Source of the DNA: Siphonodentalium dalli
Lineage: Eukaryota > Mollusca > Scaphopoda > Gadilida > Siphonodentaliidae
DNA: 64,000 bases
Assembly: GCA_032622095.1 (NCBI GenBank)
Contig: CP136068.1
Coordinates: forward strand, 150,115,365-150,179,364
Reading direction: 5' to 3'
Part shown: piece after piece, positions 34,671 through 44,990 of the stretch
Layout of the letters: the number at the start of each line of letters is the position of its first letter
How positions within the stretch are numbered: the first letter of the stretch is position 1
Translations under genes and position numbers: made by a program
Notes under the pieces: generated by a model
The model's input: only the letters and a program-made list of their open reading frames with translations
Told to the model about the DNA's origin: nothing
Databases searched by the model: none

Positions 34671-34883
34671 CAGTAATGCCCTAAATAATCGACTCCTTAA
34701 CCACAGCAGAATTATGGGTAATTTTTCAGGATTTAGTCGGAAATATGGCTTGTTGCCATTCATCGGAAAGCTCTCACTGAGAGCTTTCCGATGAATGGCA
34801 ACAAGCCATATTCCCGACTAAATCCTGAAAAATTACCCATAATTCTGCTGTGGTTAAGGAGTTGATTATTTAGAGCATTACTG
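34671..34883. mobile_element. Family A palindromic MITE
   Basis: Full length with TA on both sides. The arms are nearly identical, so it is among the younger copies. Confidence 0.7.
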
Positions 34884-35048
34884 TATGACGCATGTCAACA
34901 GCCATAAACTGTATGCCAACAATGCCAAATTTCAGTTGACACGTCGCTCATGATGCCATCTGTAACGGCTTCACCCTCTGTTCTCAAACTAATCTGAACT
35001 TCTCACTATATTTCCATGATTATAGGGATTGTCTCCTTTAGCGAGCTG

Positions 35049-35435
35049 GCCTTGAAATAGTGTGTCTATCATTAGTCACGCTATCCCGTACATGGGCTAG
35101 CATCAACAAATTCTCCCTCTGGAACCTATTTCTGCTTAGGCCTCGACTGCTATGGGAGACCTAGGATCAAATTGAAGTTTCCCTGTTGAAGTTGGTGATG
35201 TTCACCCATTAGTCACATCGATTATGCATTTTATCTTCTGCAAATTAATGGTATAGAAACTGAACTGAAGTAACTAAAAACAATGTTATTTTGAGACTAT
35301 AGATACTTCCCCACTTCCCAGGTGAGGTCTAAGCAGAGGGGGAATTTGTTGATGCTAGCCCGCTGTGCAGAATAGTGTCACTAAATTCACCATCTGAGGA
35401 CCTCATTCTGAAAATTCAGACACACTATTTCAAGA
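35049..35435. mobile_element. Family E MITE, degraded
   Basis: From GCCTTGAAATAGTGTGTC to CAGACACACTATTTCAAGAC. The first inner arm has lost its GAATGAGGTCCCC block. Confidence 0.55.
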
Positions 35436-35682
35436 CGGAACAGGCTCAGATTATCCGGAAATGTGCTCAGCTGCCATTGCATTTTCTGCTCCACTAGTAT
35501 TATTCTTTAAATAATGTTAAATATTTTAAGATTTGTGTGTTCACTGTAATAAATTTTCTCTTTGTTATAAGCCATTTGATTTGAGAGTTGTGAATGACAC
35601 TGTGTGAGGTTTCATAAAAGCTGGGATTCACAGGATTTGAATAGAAAGTGTCAAGCCTAATCAATGTGGTACAGTAATGCCC

Positions 35683-35893
35683 TGTAACGGTCGCGTTGTA
35701 AATATAGAAGGCCAATGACTTCTCTGCTCGAGAGGTCTAGATCTCTTGGGCACGGTCGTTAGACACTTTGTGTGATAACCGAAGTTAAGCAACGTCAAGC
35801 TCAGTTAGTACTTGGATGGGTGACCGGCTTGGGATTCCGGGTGCTGCCAACTTTCCGTGCAACTCCCGCACTTCTCTCTCTCGTTCTGTTACA
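35683..35893 (+). mobile_element. LTR-like element carrying a 5S rRNA-derived promoter region
   Basis: The 211-bp insertion starts TGTAACGGTCGCG and ends TTCTGTTACA, giving short inverted ends TGTAAC/GTTACA with TG...CA as in LTRs. GCCC lies directly outside both ends (35679-35682 and 35894-35897), and the uninterrupted family A sequence shows the empty site. Positions 35773-35851 match the 3' two thirds of 5S rRNA. Plant Cassandra TRIM elements have exactly this design, a 5S-derived Pol III promoter inside an LTR; a solo LTR of such an element is the simplest reading. A 5S-derived SINE is the alternative, but there is no A-rich or simple tail and the ends are inverted. Confidence 0.6.
35773..35851 (+). 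ncRNA. 5S rRNA-like segment, not a functional 5S gene
   Basis: The segment runs GATAACCGAAGTTAAGCAAC, then TTAGTACTTGGATGGGTGAC, then CCGGGTGCTG. The A box, intermediate element and C box of the internal 5S promoter are all present with few changes. The 5' third of 5S rRNA, needed for helix I, is not recognisable, so it cannot make normal 5S rRNA. Confidence 0.75.
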
Positions 35894-36002
35894 GCCCTAA
35901 ATAATCAACTCCTTAACCACAGCAGAATTATGGCTAACTTTTCAGGATTTACCCATAATTCTGCTGTGGTTAAGGAGTCAATTATTTAGGGCATTACTGT
36001 AA

Positions 36003-36163
36003 AAGAGAATGCATTGGCACAGGGTAAAAAAATCCCAACTTACAACTGGATTTGATATGGCGGGTCACATATAAGAGAATGCATTGGCCTAACAATTACC
36101 TTGACCTTGTAAGCCAGTTCATTCTCTTGTATATGCGAGGCTCCCACCATGAAAGTGTTAACA
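36003..36163. mobile_element. Joined fragments of families B' and C
   Basis: The right end of a B' element (CACAGGGTAAAAAAATC to GGCGGGTCACA) runs directly into hairpin sequence and the right half of family C (TTACCTTGACCTTGTAAG, CACCATGAAAGTGTTAA). The junction lies in the shared hairpin sequence TATAAGAGAATGCATTGGC. Confidence 0.55.
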
Positions 36164-36482
36164 TGGGGGGGTGTCTGCTCTGGTCAAAATAATAATAACT
36201 GTCTGGGGTAGTGTCAATAAATTCCCCTCTAGGGGACCTCAGTCTGGAAATGTCAGTCAGCACCATGGTCCATATTAGAGGCTGTACATATTTCGTTGTT
36301 AAGCTATATGTTTATGTGTTTGTGTTTGTGTGTAATCAGTCATTTATTTGCCTATTCAACTTGATGTTGATCCATATTATTCCAACTAACAGTTTGAATT
36401 TTAATGTCTTTGATAAGATTTTGAATTGCATTTTTGTTGAATTGAGTGATCTGTGTTACGCACTGTTTTGTTTTATATTTAA

Positions 36483-36697
36483 TTAACCCTTTCAGTGCCA
36501 AGTCCGATTTTTGTATCAATCCATATTTCCTTGATCATTTTTCAAATTTATTGATCATAATAATGTGATACATTGATGGAAAGAGCTCTTAGAGCTCTTT
36601 CCATCAATGTATCACATTATTATAATCAATAAATTTGAAAAATGATCAAGGAAATACGGATTGATACAAAAATCGGACTTGGCACTGAAAGGGTTAA
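36483..36697. mobile_element. Family D: palindromic piggyBac-type MITE
   Basis: TTAACCCTTTCAGTGCCAAG and CTTGGCACTGAAAGGGTTAA are the ends, with TTAA duplicated at 36483-36486 and 36694-36697. The arms of about 100 bases are almost perfectly complementary through GATACATTGATGGAAAGAGC and meet at AGAGCTCTTAGAGCTCT. It does not contain the shared hairpin module. Confidence 0.75.
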
Positions 36698-36717
36698 AGA
36701 TTTTACAGGTATTAGAG

Positions 36718-37576
36718 GTTATTACTTGGTTCATTTGATATCGGCCGAGATATCAGCTTGATATATCAGCCCGAGGTTATGGTACTTAATTGATATGAAG
36801 ATTATAGTTTAGCAAGGGAAGCCTAACTGTCTTACATACTGTAGGTCGGTATGAATTGTTGTAAGTTGCTTGTTTATAAGTATGATAACTTAGGTAATTA
36901 GGTATTTGGTGTACCAATACTTTTTGTATTAAAATATAGTGTAACTGATTTTGCTTGGGTTAAGCTCTTCAGGTGATTTGTCACCTAAGTTATCATACTT
37001 AACAAGCAACTTATGACAATTCATACCGACCTACGCTTTACTAAGACAGTTAGGCTTCTTCCCTTGCTAAACTATAATCTTGTAATTAATCACCCCAACT
37101 TAGTATATGGCTCCACAAATTACACCCACATCATCCTACAGTGATTTATGATTCACCTCAGAAACAGAAGTCGAACAATCCGACACAGGTGAACCCAACA
37201 TGAATATGGAGTTTAGGATTGTCAAAACACGAAGATTAATCATTTCCACCCAGGCATGAAAAACTTCCACACATGAAGATCAATATCTCCCAAGACAAAT
37301 TTCCTTTATATACGGCCACAAGAAGTGAAGGAGATTGCAACATCAGTGACCTCTCATACCGTGTCATACAAGTCTTACATACTGACCCAGACATCGATAC
37401 CAACACTCAACATCGGCAAAACGTAGAATACCACTGGATGTTCCTACTAAGGACAATATATCCAGAGGGCATGAACAAGTCAGACACCTTATGGTGAATA
37501 ATATTAATCTCTTCATTGATATGAAGTTACCAAGTGCTGATATGTCTCGGCCGATATCCAACTAACCAAGTAATAA
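36718..37576. mobile_element. Element with 40-base TIRs carrying a GIY-YIG fragment
   Basis: The ends GTTATTACTTGGTTCATTTG and GATATCGGCCGAGA are mirrored at 37532-37576. Inside the left half a second inverted repeat of about 95 bases pairs 36800-36895 with 36984-37083 (AAGCCTAACTGTCTTACATA; AGTTATCATACTTA). The right half contains the coding fragment at 37273-37497. Confidence 0.55.
37273..37497 (+). pseudogene. GIY-YIG endonuclease-like C-terminal fragment
   Basis: The frame contains DLSYRVIQVLHTDPD and then QNVEYHWMFLLRTIYPEGMN. The pattern R/N-x-x-E-x-x-W-(I/M)-x-x-L-R-T-x-x-P-x-G-(L/M)-N is typical of the end of GIY-YIG nuclease domains that follow the reverse transcriptase in Penelope-like and some other retroelements, where the Glu is catalytic. 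The upstream GIY...YIG part and any reverse transcriptase are missing, and a TGA precedes the ATG by four codons. This is a decayed fragment captured inside a TIR element. Confidence 0.45.
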
Positions 37577-37766
37577 CATCGTTATTAATTAGAACATTTA
37601 AATGATAATACCACTATTCCCATTCCAATGTCAGTTCATCAGTGTAAACATAAGATTGGATGGACCGCTGGTAGAATATAAACAAAATCACTAAATTTAC
37701 ATCTTAAATAAGATATTGACGAGTTTGTAATTTTGTGTATGACCACGCACGTTATATGTCCAAGTA

Positions 37767-37995
37767 TAGTAATGCCCTAATTAATCGACTTCTTAACCAC
37801 AGCAGAATTATGGGTAACTTTTCAGGATTTAGTCGGAAATATGGCGTGTTGCCATTCATCGGAAAGCTCTCGGCGAGAGCTTTCCGATGAATGGCTACAA
37901 GCCATATAATTCTCTCGGCGAGAGCTTACCGATGAATGGCTACAAGCCATATAGTTCTGCTGTGGTTAAGAAGTCGATTAATTAGGGCATTACTG
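37767..37995. mobile_element. Family A MITE with a partial extra arm
   Basis: TA-flanked. The stretch CTCTCGGCGAGAGCTT with ATGAATGGCTACAAGCCATA is duplicated near the centre, and the right arm lacks the TTTCCGACTAAATCC block. Confidence 0.65.
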
Positions 37996-38063
37996 TATAT
38001 ATTCATGATTTCCAATTACGGAGGTGTTAGAAATGGCATGAAACACTGGCCATTCCTTGCTGT

Positions 38064-38530
38064 CAAGTCTGAGTTTAGTGTGCCTGTCATTTGCAGAATG
38101 AGGTCCCCAGAGGGCGAATTTAGTGACGCTATCCTGCATAACATGCTAGCATCACTAAATTCACCCTCTGGCGGACCTCATTCTGCTTAGGTCTCATCTT
38201 GTCTGGAAAGTTTATTATCAAAGTAATTTCTTTAGGAACTTCTTCACATATATTCTATTTCCTTTTCAGTTTAGTTTCTCTATATTCCCAAATTGGCTGA
38301 CGACACATTGCATAATTGAGGTTCCCAATTGGTCTACTTCGCAATATTCACCATTTGAAAACTTCAATCTGAGACTATGTCTCCCATAGGCTAGCAGATG
38401 AGGCCTAAGCAGAATGAGGTCCCCAGAAGGTGAATTTGATGATGCTAGACCACTATGCGGGATAGCGTCACTAAATCCACCCTCTTGGGACCTCATTCTG
38501 CAAATAACAGGCACACTAAACTCAGACTTG
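38064..38530. mobile_element. Family E MITE, complete, 8-bp target duplication
   Basis: Ends CAAGTCTGAGTTTAGTGTG and CACACTAAACTCAGACTTG are perfect inverted repeats. CTTGCTGT lies directly outside both ends. The inside has two palindromic blocks around a TTGGGAACC-containing spacer. This copy defines the family length of about 465 bp. Confidence 0.8.
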
Positions 38531-38815
38531 CTTGCTGTCTGGGAACAGGGATCGTATCTTTAAAGATGCTGTATCTCTTCCTTGAACTTTATTTATTTCG
38601 GAGGTAAAAAAAAAATTTGAGTCTGACACACTAGTAAACAGTCTTCTGTCACCAGGTAATTACTTTTAGCTCTAATTATTTTCAATAGACTAGGAGAGAA
38701 AATGAGGCTATATTTAGAACATTACAACATTTTTATGTAAATCAACAATTTTGTTATTGGAAATCTTTCTTAAAAACACTTTTCTGTACAACAATAAATG
38801 TTTCTCCTGTGTGTT

Positions 38816-39244
38816 TAAAGATACTCAATCCGATTTGATGGTCCCCATATTATGGCATATAATCAGATTGCAACAACAACAACATTTTTAGAAATGCCGC
38901 TTCAGCTATCAGAATTGATTAATTGCACAAAAATAATGCTAACCACAGTCAACTATAGTATAACTATTTATCAACATGTTGTTCGATGAAATTTGGCCTT
39001 ATTATCAACACAAAGCCTCTTGAATTTAGAGTTATCCATCTTCTTGGTCCGAGACCGTCAGCTCATCAACTTTTTACTGGCCCACTAATAATTCTCGATG
39101 GTGAAAAATAATAGATTTCAAAAATTTATATCTAATAACTCTGAGCTTTGATAGGTGGGCTTCATCGACTCGAATCAAATATTTTTACCCCGAATCCAAA
39201 TAAATAGTAATTGAGGGGCACTTAATCGGATTATGCATCTTTAA
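38816..39244 (+). mobile_element. Family F element
   Basis: Begins TTTAAAGATACTCAATCCGA and ends CTTAATCGGATTATGCATC, both slightly mutated from the complete copy at 33446. Confidence 0.55.
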
Positions 39245-39289
39245 TAGAAATTTTGTTCTTGTTATTGGAAGTGTTTCTGGGAAGAGATA

Positions 39290-39502
39290 CAGTAATGCTC
39301 TAATTAATCGACTTCTTAACCACAGCAGAATTATGGGTAACTTTTCAGGATTTAGTCGGAAATATGGCTTGTTGCCATTCATCGGAAAGCTCTCGCCGAG
39401 AGCTTTCCGATGAATGGCAACAAGCCATATTTCCGACTAAATCCTGAAAAGTTACCCATAATTCTGCTGTGGTTAAGAAGTCGATTAATTAGAGCATTAC
39501 TG
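39290..39502. mobile_element. Family A palindromic MITE
   Basis: Full length, TA-flanked, arms almost identical, CTCTAATTAATCGACTTC variant. The next element begins only 12 bases downstream. Confidence 0.7.
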
Positions 39503-39513
39503 TAGTGTGAGAC

Positions 39514-39977
39514 CAAGTCTGAGTTTAGTGTGCCTGTCATTTGCAGAATGAGGTCCCCAGAGGGTGAATTTAGTGATGCTATCCTGCACAGTGGGCTAGC
39601 ATCACCAAATTCACCCTCTGGGGACCTCATTCTGCATGGCCTTATCTGCTATCAAAGTTTCTTTATTATCAAATGTCTATTGAAACTTCTTCACTTAGAT
39701 TCTATTTATTTTTTAGTTTAGTTTCTCTGTAACCCCAAATTGGCAGACGACATATTGCATAATTGAGGTTCCCAGTGGGTGTACATGTACATCACAATAT
39801 TTACCATTTGGGAACTTTAATCTGAGTCTATGTCTCCCATAGCAGATGAGGCCATGCAGATTGAGATCCCCAGAGGGTGAATTTGGTGATGCTAGCCTGC
39901 TATGAGGGATAGCGTCACTAAATTCACCCTCTGGGGACCTCATTCTGCAAATGACAGACACCCTAGACTCAGGCTTG
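39514..39977. mobile_element. Family E MITE, complete, 8-bp target duplication
   Basis: Ends CAAGTCTGAGTTTAGTGTG and CTAGACTCAGGCTTG, with TGTGAGAC directly outside both. With the copies at 31005 and 38064 this makes three independent 8-bp duplications, which supports a hAT-type transposase. Confidence 0.8.
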
Positions 39978-40347
39978 TGTGAGACCTAGTTATCATCTTC
40001 AAGCTAATATTTTGAGATTTTTATTTTCCCAGGTATATTTATTTTATTCCCCACATGCTTCACTATGCTGTACATTTCGATATTATAGTAATTATTATTC
40101 AAATCTAGTAAATTATTTTCTCAAAATCTTGTGTTTCATAAAGGGGTACCTCACAATCTTTGTTGATTGAAACACAGGTATTTGGCACAATAGATCCCAC
40201 CACCCCAAAGACATATATATAAGACAAGGTAACTATCTATCAGATGACCCAAATTCCCTCCACCCGTTGTTATCAAGCTGTGGCTAAAATATTTATGTTA
40301 TGTTATTCAGACTATAATGCCTAGTTTGTTCAAGAAGGGCTATAGTT
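39978..40347. other. No gene recognised
   Basis: AT-rich sequence without recognised repeats or exons. Confidence 0.35.
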
Positions 40348-40941
40348 CAGTTTGGCACATCACCTGACTCGATCGGTTGATTGTATCAAAAGTTACAGGC
40401 ATCGGAATACAAAACTTCTGGCCAAAATTTCTGGTCGGACATTTACTGGGCACACCAACTAAATGAATTTTCTGAGTGGACAGCCAATTTTCATCGGTGA
40501 CATTCATCAACACTTACATTTCAGGTAAATTTTGATTCATTTCAATCCATAAAAGATGTTTCTTATGGCGCTATGCAGTTAAATAGCTCTCAAGAAAGTG
40601 CGAAGCGTAATTTGTCCCACGGTTGCCAAACTGGAAGCCAAATTGCATCTCCCACTTTTGTGAAAGCTGTTTTAACTGAATATCTCTGTCATGGATACAA
40701 GAGAAGATTCTTTTATGAGCAGAAATGAATTGAAATTTACCAGCAATTGATCCAATGTAAGTCTTGACGAATGTCACTGACAAAAACTGGCTATACTCTC
40801 TGGTCTGGTAGTAAATGTTTTTCAGCCGGTGTGCCCAGTAAATGTCCGATCAGAAATTTTTGCCAGAATTGTTCTGTTCTGATGCCTGTAACTTTTGATA
40901 CAATCATCTGATCGAGTCGGGTGATATGTCAAAATGAACTG
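40348..40941. repeat. Inverted repeat of about 110-base arms around an exon-like frame
   Basis: Left arm 40348-40456 and right arm 40828-40941 share GATTGTATCAAAAGTTACAGG/CCTGTAACTTTTGATACAATC and GGACATTTACTGGGCACACC and its complement, at roughly 85-90% identity by eye. The enclosed 370 bases contain the exon-like frame at 40525-40728. Confidence 0.6.
40525..40728 (+). CDS. Candidate terminal exon, unknown product
   Basis: A good acceptor (CAACACTTACATTTCAG) is followed in phase 0 by VNFDSFQSIKDVSYG, then SSQESAKRNLSHG, PTFVKAVLTEY and ends RRFFYEQK at TGA 40726-40728; 67 codons. Composition is coding-like. No family is recognised. It lies between inverted repeat arms, so it may be cargo of a transposon or a host exon flanked by inserted repeats. 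Confidence 0.35.
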   Translation, partial: VNFDSFQSIKDVSYGAMQLNSSQESAKRNLSHGCQTGSQIASPTFVKAVLTEYLCHGYKRRFFYEQK

Positions 40942-41223
40942 TCGTCCTCCGGGAACAAAACATGTGTTTAGTTTGAATACGATTTTTTTTAAATATGTTA
41001 TCTACAGCTTGACAACGCCAGGTGGTGGGAATTTGGGCCATCTGATAGATGTTTACCTTGTCTTATATATATATATCTTTAGGGTGGCGAGGTCTGTTGT
41101 GCCAAATATCTGTGGATTGAAAGTGGCAGCCCGAGTCGGTACCTGCCAAATGTGCCCTCAACGTGTCAGCTCAGTCCGCCCCTGTTCAAGTTGATGTTAT
41201 GATTTTAGCGGGTCCTACTGATT

Positions 41224-41935
41224 TAACACTTCCATGACTGGAGCTTCCTGAAACCCTGTGCCAATGCATTCTCTTATATATGAGAGTCTCCCATAGGGGT
41301 CTCGCATATATAGGAGATTAAATTGGCCTAACTATATTTCATATAGAGACTATTATTTATCCATTGAATTGGTGTTTAAATTTTATATCTTTTAAAAGTT
41401 CCGTAATTATTTATCCATTGATAAACATAAAAATAGTAGAAAATGGATAATATAACTATGAGCGGCCATTCGGTCGGAAATTACATGTAATAAAAGTTAA
41501 TGGATAAATAATAACGGAACTGTCAAATGGATTGTAAAAATTTAAACTTTAAACACCAATTCAAATTACTAATCATTGGTGGTGGGAATTTGGGCCATCT
41601 GATAGATATTTACCTTGTCTTATATATATCTTTTAAAAGTTCTGTAATGGCATTTGTTTTTTGTGCGACCGTTAACAATTTCATTTGGCATACCCTAAAG
41701 ACGACATCCTTCATCCGATCATCACCAAACTACATATGGATCTTCATATGAAAACCTACTAGAAACAAAGCTAAGGTTGGCTGGAAAAATAACTATATTT
41801 ACCTTGACCTTGTTAGCCAGCGCATTCTCTTGTATATGAGAGGTTCCCAATTGTAGACTCTCATATATAAAAGAATACACTGGAAAATGATATTTAATGC
41901 TGCACCAGCGCAGCTCCTGTCATGAAAGGGTTAAC
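41224..41935. mobile_element. Family C MITE split by later insertions
   Basis: The left end (CTTCCATGACTGGAGCTTCC) and first hairpin lie at 41224-41340. The second hairpin, TTGCACCAGCGCAGCTCC-type block and GAAAGGGTTAA lie at 41790-41935. Between them is foreign DNA including a palindrome-like pair of ATTATTTATCCATTG blocks (41345-41530) and part of the 41.6-kb array. Confidence 0.55.
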
Positions 41936-43230
41936 TATGATTATGGTGTGGAAAAATGATACTGTACCATTTTTAGTTCAACTTGACAAAGTCAAGTTTG
42001 AGCTATTGCCGTGGGGTTGGCATTTGTTTTTTGTGCGACTGTTAACAATTTCATTTGGCACACCCTAAAGACGACATCTTTCATCCGATCATCACCAAAC
42101 TACATATGGATCTTCAGGGTGAACTCTAGATGGGAGCCATCGATTATGTCAGATATTCGTTAAAGACATGGCTGCCAGCAGCCATCTTAGTTTTCAAATT
42201 TGCATCTATCGGCACACCCTACAGCTTGCATATATCAAAGAAATGTTTTGAACATTTACAGGTATAATTGGGATCATCTCTAGATGGCAGCTATCGAATT
42301 TGATTGATTTTGTCGCTGGCAGCCATCTTGTATTTTACTCATTGCTTGACTAAATCATTTGGCACACCCTACCGTAGTACAGACCACATCCCTCGTCCGA
42401 TCATCACCAAACTTTATATGTATCTTCAGGGTGATCTCTAGATGACTAAATCCTTCGGCACAACCTACAGGCATATCCCTCATACGATCATCACCAAACT
42501 TCATAATGATCTTCATGGTGACTTCTAGATGGGAGCCATTTATATTTTCGAAATCGTGGATTTTACTCTTTGGTAAATCTGCACACCATGCATACCACCT
42601 CCCTCAAACTGGATATGGTTCTTTGGGGCGACCTCTCAATGGAGCTGTCTAATTTTTACGATTTTTTTTTTGAAAAAAACATTGCTACCTGCAGCCATCT
42701 TGGATTTCACATTTGAATCCATCGACACTCTCTGCAGCCCACATCCAATGGAGAAATGTTTGAAATAAAATAATTTCATTTACACAATACAATCCCTTTA
42801 ATGAAATAAGTCATATTGACTTTCCTTCGTCTGTATCATTCTATTGACTGCTCAGCATAACATTATTAACGCCTTAAATTCCCAAGTTCAGCTGGTGTCG
42901 TCGACACTTTAATGCCGAAAACATTGTCATTTCAGAGGTTTTTAGCGCAACTTTTTAGTTATTTTAGTTATTTCCATTGGTTTGGTCCGACGTCCGTCCA
43001 TGGCGGCGAGCGTGCGTCCATAAGCAATTTATGTTAGCACACCCAACCGGTCACATATCTCATTTGATCGTCACTAAACTTCATATGGATCTCCGGGGTA
43101 ACCTCTAGATGGTGCCATCATTTTATTTTTTTTTCGAAATTCGTTAACCGGCAAAAATCATCTTGGATTTCAAATTTGAATCCATCGGCACACCCTGCAG
43201 CTCGCATTTAATTGACAATTGTGTTGAAAA
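41640..43230 (+). repeat. Degenerate array of 100-170-bp units
   Basis: Units share GGCACACCCTA(A/C)AG, CATCCGATCATCACCAAACT, CATATGGATCTTC and CTCTAGATGG(G)AGCC. Copies occur near 41.69, 42.06, 42.20, 42.36, 42.47, 42.59, 43.03 and 43.19 kb with strong divergence. A hairpin CAACTTGACAAAGTCAAGTT precedes the series at 41980, and a GTCCGTCC stretch is near 42990. This looks like another family G-type element. Confidence 0.5.
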
Positions 43231-43809
43231 TTTACACGCATAAAAAGACAATGTCGCATATTTTAGCACGCGACAAAATGCGTGACTAATGTTGCGAAAT
43301 GTCTCATGTTTTGGCGGAAAGCGACAAAATATAATGTCGTACATATTAGCGCTTATGTCGCTTTCGGTGCACGACAAAACATGCGACATTGTGGCACTCA
43401 TTTTGTCGCTGCTGTCGTTTTCGGCACTCAACTATAATGGCGCACATTTTGTCTATCGCTTTCGGCGCGCACCAGAAGCGACATTATATATTAGGATGTG
43501 TCCTAATATAGTATTCCATGTCTTTTAGTGGGTGCAATTGCATGGGCACCTCCTTACCCACAAATGTAAGTCATACGTACAAATCTATTTATCTGACATC
43601 ATCATGCAGTGTGTACTTCCTCAAACAGTATAACTTATATAGGACCGATCACTGGCATCTGTTCTGCACCACATACATCGATGTGTATGTCTGTTAAGTC
43701 CCAACAAACTTCCATACCGGTACATGTATATGTAAAGTACATATTTCTTTCTCGGAGATCATGACATGTAATGCGGACTGAAAAGGCTGCTCATATATAT
43801 AGCTGCGAA
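43231..43809. other. GCGACAAAATG-rich stretch, no gene
   Basis: Between 43245 and 43490 the motif GCGACAAAATG/ACATTTTGTCGC and shorter TGTCGC or GCGACA recur about ten times on both strands. The rest is AT-rich. Confidence 0.45.
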
Positions 43810-44066
43810 CAAACCTGAATTTAGTGTGCCTGTCATTTGCAGAATGAGGTCCATAGAGGGTAAATTTAGTGACGCTATTCCCCATAGTGGGCTAGCATCA
43901 CCAAATTCATCTTCTGTGGACCTCATTCTGCATGACATCATCTGCTATAATGGGAGACATAGACTCAGATTGAAGTTCCCAAATGGTGAATATTGTGATG
44001 TACACCGATTGGGAACCTCGATAATGCAATGTGACGTCTGCCAATTTGTCGATTATAGAGAAACTA
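43810..44066. mobile_element. Family E MITE, right end truncated
   Basis: Begins CAAACCTGAATTTAGTGTG and follows the family through the TTGGGAACC block to GATTATAGAGAAACTAAA. Confidence 0.55.
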
Positions 44067-44259
44067 AATTTAAAAAAAGCGCATTTTCTGGGTCAAATAC
44101 ACAGTTTCTCCAAAACAGAAATCTATTACCGGTAATCTCTAAAATTGCAAAACCTTCATAATGTTTATTAAATAAACACTGTCATGACTGTACGACAGTC
44201 TTTGTTCGAATGAATATTCCCCATTACATGCCCTTTGATCTTCACGTAATCTACCACTA

Positions 44260-44990
44260 ACATATAATCGATGTCAGTTAGACGAAACACCATATCTAGG
44301 ACTCACTTTTACCAACAACCTAACCTGGTCATCCCATATAAACAAAAGAGCCAGCAGCACTATTATAGGATTCCTGAAACGAAACATCAGCAAAGCCGAT
44401 AAGAAGCACAAGAAACTGGCTTTAATATCAGTGAGTCCATGGTCAGTCTAGAGTAAACTACATACCCACATATAAAACATAGTGGTATATATCAGTATGA
44501 ATCTGAGTGTATGTTTACAAAGACTGGCCCATGGTAAGATCCACATTCGAATACGGGACAGAAATATAGGATCAATACTTGCAGAAAGACATCGACAACA
44601 TCGAAATGTTTCATAAAAAGCTGCAAGATTCATCACCAACAACTACAAAGACAGATACTGTCATACAGTCATGGGCATGATGGAGATAGAAGGGTTAACA
44701 GCAGTGAAGATAAGAAGAGAAGTGGTGACACTGTTTAGGAATATAGTAGAGGGGTCGGTTCCGGCTATCCATGCACACACATGACTTGTTAACACCAAGG
44801 AGCAAGGACAAACGAAACAATTACTGGTAAAAAAGATTTCCAGGATTGGATACAACAAACATTATTGAGTCACATGAGTGTACCAACAATAAGGACAAAT
44901 ACGGCTCAGCATAAGAACTCATTCTTTGTCAAAACAATCATCGAATGGAACCACCGAGGACATGGACAGCGCATGCATGTCATATAATAT
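44260..44990 (+). pseudogene. Decayed non-LTR retrotransposon, end of the reverse transcriptase
   Basis: Pieces in order match the C-terminal part of Jockey/CR1-like reverse transcriptase ORFs: TPYLGLTFTNNLTWSSHINK, then GFLKRNISKADKKHKKLAL; after stops, KAARFITNNYKD, KIRREVVTLFRNIVEG; and after a frameshift NSFFVKTIIEWN. These correspond to the YLGi-x(n)-W-x-x-H-I thumb motif, the RAARFV motif, and the NSFFPRTI-x-WN motif near the 3' end. Several stops and shifts show it is dead. No poly-A or repeat tail is evident. Confidence 0.75.

Larger units (their letters stand above)
35672..35999. mobile_element. Family A MITE interrupted by the 5S-derived element
   Basis: The left terminus CAGTAATGCCC is separated from GCCCTAAATAATCAACTCC by the insertion at 35683-35893. 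The two arms meet at TCAGGATTTACCCATAATTC, so the central hairpin has been deleted. Ends are TA-flanked. Confidence 0.7.

Noticed and set aside
35773-35851. Functional 5S rRNA gene
   Set aside because: The 5' third is missing and the segment sits inside a mobile element with its own ends.
40571-40783. 70-codon minus-strand frame
   Set aside because: The + strand frame at 40525-40728 has an acceptor and better composition; the minus frame is its shadow.
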